Assembly (NCBI GenBank): GCA_938082635.1
Contig: CALLLI010000082.1
Span: 1-48,975 of the forward strand
Origin: an uncultured Verrucomicrobiales bacterium
Lineage (GTDB): Bacteria > Verrucomicrobiota > Verrucomicrobiia > Verrucomicrobiales > DEV007
Direction: 5' to 3'
Length of the DNA stretch: 48,975 bases
Made by a program: the position numbers and the translations under genes. The notes under the pieces are model-generated. The model had not been told where the DNA came from. It saw only the letters and a list, made by a program, of their open reading frames with translations, and did no database searches. Position 1 is the first letter of the stretch; each line of letters opens with the position of its first letter. This document shows, in pieces, positions 6,980 through 15,038 of the stretch.

Positions 6980-9100
6980 ATGAACCATACTTTGTTCGCT
7001 GCCCTAGCGGTGCTAGCTTGTTGCCTGGTCGATAGTCGATCCGATAGCCGATTGGTCACTCCAGTGATGGCTATACCGCCAATGCTGAGGTTCGACTCGA
7101 CCTCTTCGGCAACCGTCGTGTGGGAATCCACCGCGGAAGGCTCTGGCGCCGTCGCCCACGGTCTCACTCCCAAGCTCGGCACCGTTGTGCAAGCTCAGAC
7201 CAGCGGGACAACGCACACTGCCCAACTCACATATCTTGAGCCAGGGCGCACGTATCACTACAAGGTCGGCACCACCATCAATGGGAAGCGATCGCTCAGC
7301 CCATTGTATGAGTTTAGCACCGCACTGAACTTTTCAGTGCCTGCCACGCCTTCCTTGACTGTGAATGACGATGTGATCGCACGAGCCCGCTTGGTCCTCG
7401 AGAAAACCAACGTGCGTGAAGGCTATGCCGTTGTTCTTGGTGCAGGCGATCCTGACTTCCTTCTAGCACTCGTCGATCAGAGCGATCTGATCGTCTACGT
7501 CATCGAGTCCGAACCGGCCAAAGTCGCGGCACTACGCGAAGCCCTACAGTCTAGAAAAGTGTATGGATCACGCGTCTCGATCTTGGAGGTTCCTTCATTC
7601 GAGCGCTTGCCCATCACCTCCTGCTTCGCAAATCTAATCCTAGCAGATGCCTCCAAATCTCGTTTGTCCGATACTAAGATCGGCGAACTGCTCGTGCCTG
7701 GCAGCGGCAAGGTGTGCTACCTCTCAGAAGGCAGGATCGCGAGTGTGCGCGAGCGCCCCAAGTTGAGTGGGATCGGAGAATGGACGCATCAGTATGGCGA
7801 CGCTGGCAACACAGCAAGCAGTGGCGAAACGTTAGGTGGAGCCAACTCAACAGACGATCTCGTCGTCCAATGGGTGGGAAGACCAGGTGGCGACTTTGGC
7901 ATTGATCGCAATCCACGCATGCCTGCACCCATCGCTTCCAATGGTAGACTCTTTCACCAGGGACTGAACCGTGTCGCGGCCATCGATACCTACAATGGCA
8001 GTGTCCTTTGGAGCTTGGAAATTCCTGATTTCCGCCGGGTGAATATTCCCCGCGATTGCAGTAATTGGTGTGTCAATGCAGAGAATCTCTTCATTGCCGT
8101 CAAAGATCGTGCCTGGATACTCGAAGCCGCGACAGGCAACCGTCTGACCACCTTTGGAGTTCCTTCGAATCCTAACAAGACGCATTCATGGGGCTACATT
8201 GCCCAAGCGGGCGATCGCCTTTTCGGAAGCCGTGTCAATTCCAAAGCCGCCTATACGAACTACTGGGGCGGCGACAAATGGTATGACGCGAAGGAAGGCG
8301 AAGGCACCGGGAAAGTCTGTAGTGATGGGGTATTTGCTTATGACATCGACTCACAGAAACTCGCGTGGACTTATGAGAAAGGGCTGATCCTCAACCCGAC
8401 CATTTCTATCAGCGACGGAAAGATGTATTTCGTCGAGACCCGTCATCCCGAAGTCCTCGCAGCGAGCGCCCGACAGCTCACGGCGAAAGAACTCTGGTTA
8501 GACCTGCACCTTGTCGCGCTCGATGCAGCCACAGGTGAGATTGCTTTTGAGAAACAAATCAGCACAGAGGCTGGAGTCATTTCCTACTTCATGCAGGTCG
8601 TGCCGGAAGGCATCATCGTCGTTGCTTCCAACACGAAATACCACCTCTACAGCTTTCATCCTCAGACTGGCGAGCAGCAATGGACCAACAGCAAGCCGTG
8701 GCCCGACGATCACCATAGTGGCCATTTCCAACACCCCGTCATTGTCAATGACAGGATCTACCTACAGCCAAATGGCTACTCCTTGAAGACGGGTGAAGTT
8801 CTAACCTCCAAGGTTGGCGAACGCAGCGGCTGCCACACCTATGTCGGCGCGAAAGATTGCTTGATCTATAGGGGCGAGAATCGGCAGATTGCCATGTGGG
8901 ATCAGAAAGAGGAAACGGTAACAAGCTGGACCAGGCTGCGACCAAGCTGCTGGCTCAGCATCGTGCCTTCAAACGGCATGCTGTTAGTTCCGGAGGGCGG
9001 CGGAGGGTGTTCCTGCGGCGGATGGATGGAAACGTCGCTCGTCTTCGCACCGAGAACCTTGTTAGGTTATGCACATTCAGTGAAAGGAGTTTCGAAATGA
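6980..9100 (+). CDS. Exported PQQ-like beta-propeller protein with methyltransferase-like Rossmann domain
   Basis: Of the 706 residues, 1-20 are a signal peptide. Residues ~25-115 resemble the fibronectin-III-like N-terminal domain of purple acid phosphatases ('TATVVWES', 'LEPGRTYHYKVGT'). Residues ~125-255 look like a Rossmann SAM-methyltransferase-type domain ('GYAVVLGAGDPDF', 'VIESEPAKVAALREAL', 'LILADAS'). The remainder is a PQQ/BamB-like beta-propeller ('VAAIDTYNGSVLWSLEI', 'LVALDAATGEIAFEK'). It ends with a Cys motif, GGGGCSCGGWMETSLVFAPR, that I recognise from planctomycete relatives. The stop overlaps the next ATG (ATGA at 9097-9100), so it heads an eight-gene operon. Enzymatic activity is unproven. 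Confidence 0.75.
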   Translation: MNHTLFAALAVLACCLVDSRSDSRLVTPVMAIPPMLRFDSTSSATVVWESTAEGSGAVAHGLTPKLGTVVQAQTSGTTHTAQLTYLEPGRTYHYKVGTTINGKRSLSPLYEFSTALNFSVPATPSLTVNDDVIARARLVLEKTNVREGYAVVLGAGDPDFLLALVDQSDLIVYVIESEPAKVAALREALQSRKVYGSRVSILEVPSFERLPITSCFANLILADASKSRLSDTKIGELLVPGSGKVCYLSEGRIASVRERPKLSGIGEWTHQYGDAGNTASSGETLGGANSTDDLVVQWVGRPGGDFGIDRNPRMPAPIASNGRLFHQGLNRVAAIDTYNGSVLWSLEIPDFRRVNIPRDCSNWCVNAENLFIAVKDRAWILEAATGNRLTTFGVPSNPNKTHSWGYIAQAGDRLFGSRVNSKAAYTNYWGGDKWYDAKEGEGTGKVCSDGVFAYDIDSQKLAWTYEKGLILNPTISISDGKMYFVETRHPEVLAASARQLTAKELWLDLHLVALDAATGEIAFEKQISTEAGVISYFMQVVPEGIIVVASNTKYHLYSFHPQTGEQQWTNSKPWPDDHHSGHFQHPVIVNDRIYLQPNGYSLKTGEVLTSKVGERSGCHTYVGAKDCLIYRGENRQIAMWDQKEETVTSWTRLRPSCWLSIVPSNGMLLVPEGGGGCSCGGWMETSLVFAPRTLLGYAHSVKGVSK

Positions 9101-10482
9101 GATTCACACTCTTCCTCCTCATCACCTTTACCTGGAACGGCTTGGCCGAAGACTGGCCCACCTACCAGCATGACAACCGCCGCAGCGCTGTCACGAAAGA
9201 AGCGCTCACCCTACCGCTGAAAGAAAGCTGGCGCTACGAGTCACCCACCCCACCCCAGACTGCCTGGACAGGACCGGCCAAGTGGGATGCGTATTCGGGC
9301 AATGACGGTTTGCAGTCGATGCGCAACTTTGATCCGGCGTTCTATGTCACTGCCGTGGCGGACTCGGTCTACTTTGGGTCCTCAGTCGATAACTCAGCTC
9401 ACTGCCTCGACGCCGCGAATGGCAAGAGACGTTGGCAACACTACACTAACAGCGCGGTCCGGCTTCCGCCGACAATCGGTGACGACAAAGCCTGGTTTGG
9501 CTCGGATGACGGCCATGTCTATTGTGTGCAGACAGGCTCAGGCGAACTCGTTTGGAAATCAAAGCCGTCACCGGATCCACGTCTCATCCCTAGCAATGGC
9601 AAATTGATCTCCCTCTGGCCCATACGTTCAGGGGTACTGCTCCAGAATGGAGTTGCCTACTTCGGCGCGTCGCTCATGCCCTGGGAGCAATCTTACTTGT
9701 GTGCCGTAGATGCAGGCACGGGTTCACAGGGGGATCTCGGGCGTTATGTCATGAAAGAGACAGGCATCACGTTACAAGGAGCCTTGTTAGCATCGAAAGA
9801 GAATCTCTACGCGCCTCAAGGTCGCAGCGTCCCGTTGGTCTATCGGATAGCAGACGGCAAACGTCTGGGAGGCATCGCTGGAAGCGGAGGTGTCTACTGT
9901 GTGCTCACGGAAGACGAGCAGCTGATTTCCATGCCCGCAAACCAGAAAGAGAAGTCGGACACCGTCCGCATCGCCGATGGCAAGAACCGCGAGACGTTAG
10001 TAAGTTTCGGTGGCGCAGATCGCATGATCGTTTCTGGCCCCAATGCCTACTCCCACCAGGGCAATCGACTCAAAGTGATCGACCGCTTTAAGATCGTGGC
10101 CTTGCAGGCAGAGATCAATGTCTTCGCGGCTGCGAACGACAAGCGCGCCAAGGCGATGGAGGAAGCTAAGAAAGCAAAGGACAAAGCCCGCATGGCCGAG
10201 CTGAAGGAGGAGATCACCGTAGCGAAGAAAGCGATGGCTGAGATCGAAGCTCGCAAGCCTTCCTGTGAACTATGGTCCAAAGAATACCCCACCCCCATTG
10301 GGTTCATGTTAGCCAACGAGCACCTCTTTGTCGGAGGAGAGGATAGCGTGACCGCCGTCCACGCTAAGACAGGAGAGAAACTTTGGGAATCCAAGGTGGA
10401 CGGCAAAGCCTATGGACTGGCCGCTGCCAATGGCCGCCTCTTTGTTAGTACGGACACCGGTGCGATCTATTGTTTCCAATGA
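9097..10482 (+). CDS. Exported PQQ-like beta-propeller protein
   Basis: I chose ATG 9097 because it overlaps the upstream stop as ATGA, has a good ribosome site (AAAGGAG at 9082-9088) and yields a signal peptide (MRFTLFLLITFTWNGLA). Longer frames to 8896 are only read-through of the neighbour's shadow. The 461-residue product contains propeller blades ('AHCLDAANGKRRWQHY', 'VYCVQTGSGELVWKS', 'VTAVHAKTGEKLWES', 'GAIYCFQ'). A Lys/Glu/Ala-rich likely coiled coil at about residues 345-390 interrupts the propeller. It overlaps the following gene by four bases. Most such proteins lack proof of PQQ binding; a scaffold role in the envelope is equally possible. Confidence 0.78.
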   Translation: MRFTLFLLITFTWNGLAEDWPTYQHDNRRSAVTKEALTLPLKESWRYESPTPPQTAWTGPAKWDAYSGNDGLQSMRNFDPAFYVTAVADSVYFGSSVDNSAHCLDAANGKRRWQHYTNSAVRLPPTIGDDKAWFGSDDGHVYCVQTGSGELVWKSKPSPDPRLIPSNGKLISLWPIRSGVLLQNGVAYFGASLMPWEQSYLCAVDAGTGSQGDLGRYVMKETGITLQGALLASKENLYAPQGRSVPLVYRIADGKRLGGIAGSGGVYCVLTEDEQLISMPANQKEKSDTVRIADGKNRETLVSFGGADRMIVSGPNAYSHQGNRLKVIDRFKIVALQAEINVFAAANDKRAKAMEEAKKAKDKARMAELKEEITVAKKAMAEIEARKPSCELWSKEYPTPIGFMLANEHLFVGGEDSVTAVHAKTGEKLWESKVDGKAYGLAAANGRLFVSTDTGAIYCFQ

Positions 10483-11582
10483 GACCCATCGCGATCATCT
10501 CCCTTCTCCTGGCACTCATCTCGATTGGTGACGCCTGCAAGGTGCCGGTCTTTCGCTATGCCCTGGAACGCTGGGAGTCAGACGCTTACCGTGCCGTGGT
10601 TCTTTATCGAGGCGCGGACCAGAAATCATCTATTGAAGCTCTCGCTGCCCCGTTGATCGAAGCGCCAGCAAATCTTGATGTAGAATTTCTCGACGTCGAG
10701 GACCTGACCGAGGAACAGCAATGGCAGATCGATGACATCGACGAGGTGGGCACAGAACCGCAGCTACGCCTTCACTATCCCCATGGTTCGAATATCGAGG
10801 CTCCCCTTTGGGAAGGGCCACTCAACAAGACCTCAGTTAGTGGCGTCATCGACTCCCCCATTCGCAAACAACTTGTCGAAGCGATTCTCCAAGGCAGCTC
10901 GACAACGTGGATTTTATTACAATCTGGCGACGCCGACCAGGACGCTGCTGCCGAAGCTCGATTGCGCACCTTGCTAGACACAGCCTCCGCAAACTTGAGC
11001 ATCCCAGAAGGAGTGGTCCACGCCAAGGAGGTGACAGCAGAAGGCACGACAAAGGACGGTCAACCATTGGAAATGGACGACGTCCTCAGAACTGAAATCC
11101 CACTGAAGATCCACTTCCCTATCTTCACGCTTTCGCGCGAGGCTCCCGACGAGCTGATCTTTGTGAAGATGCTCGAGCACTTCGGCGGCCATTCCGAAGA
11201 ACCAGTCGCCATACCCGTGTTCGGCCGAGGGCGAGCTCTTGAGGGCATCCCAGCCAGCGCTCTCAGCGAAGCCTCCATTTCCGGCGCCTGCGACTACCTT
11301 TGTGGCGAATGCTCCTGCCAAGTGAAAGATCAGAACCCTGGCCTAGATCTGCTTCTAGCGCTCGATTGGAATACGAAACTCGAAGGCACCTCGTTCATTG
11401 TAGAGCGGGCCCTACCTGCCCTTTCTGGTTTCGGAGTCGCCGAGCCCGCAGGCCCCCAGAGGGCTTCTTCTCCGGGTGCTTCTCGATCGCCCCTTCCGAA
11501 AGCCTTGGTATTGACGTTAGGAGGCATTCTTGCGATCACTCTCTTGGGAACCTACTTGATCGCGCGTCGCCAATCCCTTTAA
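10479..11582 (+). CDS. Exported membrane-anchored protein with CX3CX2CXC cluster
   Basis: The start ATG 10479 overlaps the previous stop (ATGA). The 367-residue protein has a signal peptide ending near Cys20, followed by KVPVFRYALERW, a motif I associate with uncharacterised planctomycete proteins. It then has a long extracytoplasmic region, a Cys cluster CDYLCGECSC (C271, C275, C278, C280), a Pro/Ser-rich linker and a C-terminal transmembrane helix (LVLTLGGILAITLLGTYLI). The cluster could hold a metal or an iron-sulfur centre. Residues 30-120 and 135-240 look alpha/beta, perhaps thioredoxin-like. It sits between the propellers and the MoaD-like gene, so I infer an envelope component of the same system. 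No known family was recognised with confidence. Confidence 0.65.
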   Translation: MRPIAIISLLLALISIGDACKVPVFRYALERWESDAYRAVVLYRGADQKSSIEALAAPLIEAPANLDVEFLDVEDLTEEQQWQIDDIDEVGTEPQLRLHYPHGSNIEAPLWEGPLNKTSVSGVIDSPIRKQLVEAILQGSSTTWILLQSGDADQDAAAEARLRTLLDTASANLSIPEGVVHAKEVTAEGTTKDGQPLEMDDVLRTEIPLKIHFPIFTLSREAPDELIFVKMLEHFGGHSEEPVAIPVFGRGRALEGIPASALSEASISGACDYLCGECSCQVKDQNPGLDLLLALDWNTKLEGTSFIVERALPALSGFGVAEPAGPQRASSPGASRSPLPKALVLTLGGILAITLLGTYLIARRQSL

Positions 11583-11592
11583 GTCACAGCAC

Positions 11593-11883
11593 ATGGAAAC
11601 CGAGATCCCCATCACCATGGCCTACGCAGGCCAATTGGCAGGCGTCGTCGGAGCCTCCGAGGAGACCGCGCCAGTCCCACTGGGAACGGAATTGACATCG
11701 TTCTTACGTGACACGGCCCTCCGCCATGGCGAGAAGTTTCAGGAACTGCTCTTTGATGAGAACGAGCAACTCAGACGGGCGTTGGTCATTTCCATCGATG
11801 GGAAACACGCTCTCGACCCAAAGGCTCTATCACTCACTAAACCATGTGAGATCTTCATCATGACACCCATCGCAGGGGGCTAG
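11593..11883 (+). CDS. MoaD/ThiS-like sulfur-carrier protein
   Basis: The 96-residue protein ends in the diagnostic Gly-Gly tail (FIMTPIAGG), which in MoaD/ThiS proteins is adenylated and thiocarboxylated by a MoeB/ThiF partner. The ubiquitin-like body is supported by 'ALVISIDGKHALDPKALSLTKPCEIFIM', matching the usual last strands. The partner-type gene follows 13 bases downstream, and a molybdate-type transporter follows that. It lies 10 bases after the Cys-cluster membrane protein. No moaE, moaA or moaC is present here, so whether it serves molybdopterin synthesis or another sulfur transfer is open. Confidence 0.82.
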   Translation: METEIPITMAYAGQLAGVVGASEETAPVPLGTELTSFLRDTALRHGEKFQELLFDENEQLRRALVISIDGKHALDPKALSLTKPCEIFIMTPIAGG

Positions 11884-11896
11884 AAGAGGCGGCACC

Positions 11897-12646
11897 ATGG
11901 CAGACAAGAGCAAGCTCACAGATCAAGACCGTTCATTTTACGAATGGCAACTCGATGTCCCAGGAATGGGTGACGAGGGACAAACCAAACTCCGCAACAC
12001 CACAGCCTTAGTCACGCGGATAGGTGGCCTAGGCGGCCCCATGGCCCTCAGTTTGGCCGCTGCCGGTATCGGCAAACTAATCCTCGTGCACGGAGGGAAC
12101 TTAGAGCCCAGCGATCTCAATCGCCAGGTACTGATGCGACACGACGATCTCGGCACGCCACGTGTGCTCAGCGCAGCGAAGACGCTACGCGCGCTCAATC
12201 CTAACATTGAATTAGAGACAATCGAATCACACGTCACCGCCAACAACGTCGACGACCTCGTGGCCAAAGCGGACATCGTCTTCGATGCCGCACCGCGTTT
12301 CTCCGAGCGTTTCTGGCTCAATGCTGCCTGCGTCAAGACTGGCACTCCCATGATCGATGCCGCCATGTATAGCATGGAAGGCCAGGTCATTGTCATCGTC
12401 CCCGGAGCCACCCCCTGCCTCGCTTGTCTCTATCCAGAAGAACCATCTCACTGGAAACGACGTTTCCCTGTCCTGGGCGCCGTCTCGGCCATGATCGGAA
12501 ACATGGCCGTGCTTGAAGGCATCAAACTACTCACAGGCATCGGGAAACTCTCTCTCGGGGAAATGCTCTATCTGGATACCCTCACGATGGGCTTGCGAAA
12601 GATCGCGATCACACGGAGAAGTAATTGCCACGTCTGCCAACCATGA
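11897..12646 (+). CDS. HesA/MoeB/ThiF-like E1 protein with variant active site
   Basis: The 249-residue protein has the fold and length of MoeB/ThiF: a Rossmann start 'RIGGLGGPMALSLAAAGIGKLIL' (41-63), 'SDLNRQVLM', 'LNAACVKTGTPMI', and the zinc site CLAC (174-177) with CHVC (244-247). Several residues that bind nucleotide in canonical MoeB differ: the first Gly of GxGGLG is Arg41-Ile; the D-x-D loop reads HGG; the Lys of G-x-P-K is Arg; and the magnesium-binding 'TDN' is 'APR'. I recall the same HGG and DAAP pattern in planctomycete homologues, which suggests a conserved variant rather than decay. It most likely acts on the MoaD-like neighbour. It overlaps the ModA-like gene by ATGA. Confidence 0.8.
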   Translation: MADKSKLTDQDRSFYEWQLDVPGMGDEGQTKLRNTTALVTRIGGLGGPMALSLAAAGIGKLILVHGGNLEPSDLNRQVLMRHDDLGTPRVLSAAKTLRALNPNIELETIESHVTANNVDDLVAKADIVFDAAPRFSERFWLNAACVKTGTPMIDAAMYSMEGQVIVIVPGATPCLACLYPEEPSHWKRRFPVLGAVSAMIGNMAVLEGIKLLTGIGKLSLGEMLYLDTLTMGLRKIAITRRSNCHVCQP

Positions 12647-14133
12647 TCTCAGCCAAACCAGCCTTCATTGCCGCGCTGCTCGGAATCATCGCGCTATCAG
12701 TCCTCCTCCTATTCAAGGGCAGAGAGCCTAACAAGACTTCCAGTGACGAACTCATCCTCCACTGTGCCGCCGGGCTTCGCCTCCCCGTTTCAGAAATCGC
12801 GGAGAACTACGAGAAAGAATTCGGCATCACCGTGCGGCCGCACTTTGCCGGCTCCGGCGAATTAGCTTCTCAGTTAGAGCTAGCGGGAGGCGATCTCTAC
12901 TTGCCAGCGGATGTCAGTTACATCAAGTCGAGCCGTGAGAAAGGGCTCGTTCAAGAGGCCATCCCCGCGACCTATCTGACCGCAGGACTCGTCGTGGCGA
13001 AAGGCAACCCAAAGAACATTACAACCATCGCCGACCTTGCTCAGAAGGATGTCAGGACCAGTCTAGCAAACCCCTCCGCAGCGATCGGGAAGTTCACCAA
13101 GAAGGTCCTCGTGGGTACCGGGCAATGGGACGCAATCGAGGCAAACGCCACGGTCTTCAAATTTACTGTCAACGACGTGGCCCAAGACGTTTCCACCGGC
13201 GCGGCAGATGCTGCCATCGTCTGGGATGCCGTCGCAGGTCTCTTTGAGAATCTCGATTTCGTTCACCTGCCAGAGTTCGATCAACGCCGTAAGACCGCCA
13301 CCATTGGTGTCTTGAAGCGTTCCCCCCACCCTACCATGGCGCTTAAGTTCGCCCGCTATCTCACCTCATCAGATCGCGGTTTGCAGAGCTTTGAAAAGCA
13401 TGGATTTGAAGTTGTCGCTGGGGATCCTTGGGATCTCCATCCCGAGATCAAGTTCTTTAGTGGCTCCATGCTAAGACCGGCCATCGAACAACAACTTCGT
13501 CGATTCGAAGAGCGTGAGGGCGTGCGCGTTCTCTCAGAATACGAAGGCTGTGGTACCCTCGTTAGCATGATGAATGCTGGGGCCACGCCGGATGCCTATT
13601 TCTCTTGCGATCTCCAGTTCCTCGATCTTGTGCAGGATCGCTTTGAGAAAGGCACCGTGGTCGCCAAGAACGACATGGTCCTCGTGGTAAAGAAGGGAAA
13701 CCCAAAGCAGCTTGCTGGTCTAAAGGATCTTCTAAGAACTGGACTCAAGGTCGGGCTCGCCCATCCTCAGAAATCCGCTCTAGGGAAACTCTCGAACGAC
13801 CTCCTCCACAAACAAGGCCTCTATGAAAAACTTCATGCCACTGGCAATGTAGAAATCCTTGCCTCGAAAGGCGATGAATTGGCCAATCAGATGCAGCTCG
13901 GAGCCCTCGATGCTGCCATCATCTACCGCAGCAATGTCCTCTCGAGTGAACAGATCCTCGAACAGTGTGAGATCGTTGAATTTAAACAGAACGCCTACGC
14001 CACCCAACCTTTGGCAGTCCATCGCGAGACCCCACACAAGCAGCTCCTCCGGCGTCTCGAGCAATTCTTAACAGGCACCGAAGGCAAAGCTCAGTTCCTG
14101 AAATACGGCTTTCAATGGGAACTCGCTCCCTAG
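12643..14133 (+). CDS. Tandem double-domain molybdate/tungstate ABC binding protein (ModA-ModA)
   Basis: Start ATG 12643 overlaps the E1-like stop (ATGA). After an N-terminal membrane anchor or signal (AFIAALLGIIALSVLLLF), two ModA-like periplasmic domains follow in one chain of 496 residues. Domain 1 (~35-260) has 'LHCAAGLRLPVSEIAENYEKEF', 'FAGSGELASQL', 'GDLYLPAD' and 'TSLANPSAAIGKF'. Domain 2 (~265-490) has 'FFSGSMLRPAIEQQLRRFEE', 'YEGCGTLVSMM', 'PDAYFSCD' and 'VGLAHPQKSALGKL'. ModA proteins bind molybdate or tungstate. A tandem pair is unusual and could double the ligand capacity or recognise two oxyanions. The permease and ATPase genes follow. Confidence 0.85.
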   Translation: MISAKPAFIAALLGIIALSVLLLFKGREPNKTSSDELILHCAAGLRLPVSEIAENYEKEFGITVRPHFAGSGELASQLELAGGDLYLPADVSYIKSSREKGLVQEAIPATYLTAGLVVAKGNPKNITTIADLAQKDVRTSLANPSAAIGKFTKKVLVGTGQWDAIEANATVFKFTVNDVAQDVSTGAADAAIVWDAVAGLFENLDFVHLPEFDQRRKTATIGVLKRSPHPTMALKFARYLTSSDRGLQSFEKHGFEVVAGDPWDLHPEIKFFSGSMLRPAIEQQLRRFEEREGVRVLSEYEGCGTLVSMMNAGATPDAYFSCDLQFLDLVQDRFEKGTVVAKNDMVLVVKKGNPKQLAGLKDLLRTGLKVGLAHPQKSALGKLSNDLLHKQGLYEKLHATGNVEILASKGDELANQMQLGALDAAIIYRSNVLSSEQILEQCEIVEFKQNAYATQPLAVHRETPHKQLLRRLEQFLTGTEGKAQFLKYGFQWELAP

Positions 14134-14135
14134 GC

Positions 14136-15038
14136 ATGGCAGCTCCTCCGGAACGCCGCAATATCCCCTCCGACAAGCCATTCTTCTATGGTCTTGTCGC
14201 CATTGCGGCAGCCTATCTCCTGCTGATCATTGCTCTGCTCCTGGCAGACATCCAATACGTCAGCTTGTCCGAGATTGGCAAAGCCCTTGAAGACGACGAC
14301 ATTCAAAGCTCCATCTCCCTGACGCTGATCACATGCACTATCACGGCCCTCTTGTCCGTCCTCGTCGCCGTCCCCACTGGGTACCTCCTCTCACGCTTTC
14401 AATTCCCTGGGAAACGCTTGGTCGATGCCTTGCTCGACATTCCCATCTTGCTCCCGCCACTCGTCATCGGCCTGAGTCTACTCATCTTGTTTCATCAAGT
14501 GAATCTCTTCGGGCAAACGTTAGAAGAATGGTTTGCCTGGGCCTTTCAGTGGATCACGGCGATCCGGCCAGACATTCGGCCCGGGGTGACTTTCAAAATC
14601 CCCGCTGTGATCCTAGCACAGTTCACGGTGTCTTGCGCCTTCGCCGTGCGCACGATGAAGACCACCTTTGACCAGATCAATCCGCGCCATGAACACGTCG
14701 CTCTGACCTTAGGATGCAATCGCTCCCAAGCCTTCTGGCTCGTGCTTCTCCCGCAAGCCTGGCGCGGCATCTTGACCGGCGGCACGCTTGCCTGGGCACG
14801 CGCTTTAGGTGAATTCGGCCCCATCCTCGTATTCGCCGGAGCGACCCGAGGTCGCACCGAGGTGCTGTCCACCACCGTGTTTCTCGAGATCAATATCGGG
14901 AACCTACAAGGAGCGGTTGCTGTTTCCCTACTCATGATTCTGTTAGCTCTCGCTGTGATTCTGCTCGTTCGGACCGTGGGTGAACGCACCGTCTTGGGCA
15001 CGGAAACCCATAATCACAGCGGAGGCACCCATGCTTGA
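14136..15038 (+). CDS. Molybdate/tungstate-type ABC transporter permease (ModB-like)
   Basis: This 300-residue inner-membrane protein has an N-terminal hydrophobic helix (FYGLVAIAAAYLLLIIALLLADI) and further helices including 'LVDALLDIPILLPPLVIGLSLLILF'. The binding-protein-dependent permease EAA loop reads as 'EHVALTLGCNRSQAFWLVLLPQAWRGI' and 'ARALGEFGPILVF', typical of ModB/CysT. I chose ATG 14136, two bases after the ModA stop; an in-frame ATG at 14115 would overlap it. Between helices at about residues 130-160 there is an unusually long insert ('EEWFAWAFQWITAIRPDIRP'). Its 3' end overlaps the ATPase gene by 8 bases. Confidence 0.85.
   Translation: MAAPPERRNIPSDKPFFYGLVAIAAAYLLLIIALLLADIQYVSLSEIGKALEDDDIQSSISLTLITCTITALLSVLVAVPTGYLLSRFQFPGKRLVDALLDIPILLPPLVIGLSLLILFHQVNLFGQTLEEWFAWAFQWITAIRPDIRPGVTFKIPAVILAQFTVSCAFAVRTMKTTFDQINPRHEHVALTLGCNRSQAFWLVLLPQAWRGILTGGTLAWARALGEFGPILVFAGATRGRTEVLSTTVFLEINIGNLQGAVAVSLLMILLALAVILLVRTVGERTVLGTETHNHSGGTHA

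Noticed and set aside
8896-9096. 67-codon N-terminal extension of the second propeller gene
   Set aside because: It overlaps the end of the first propeller gene in another frame. ATG 9097 has a good ribosome site, an ATGA overlap and a signal peptide.
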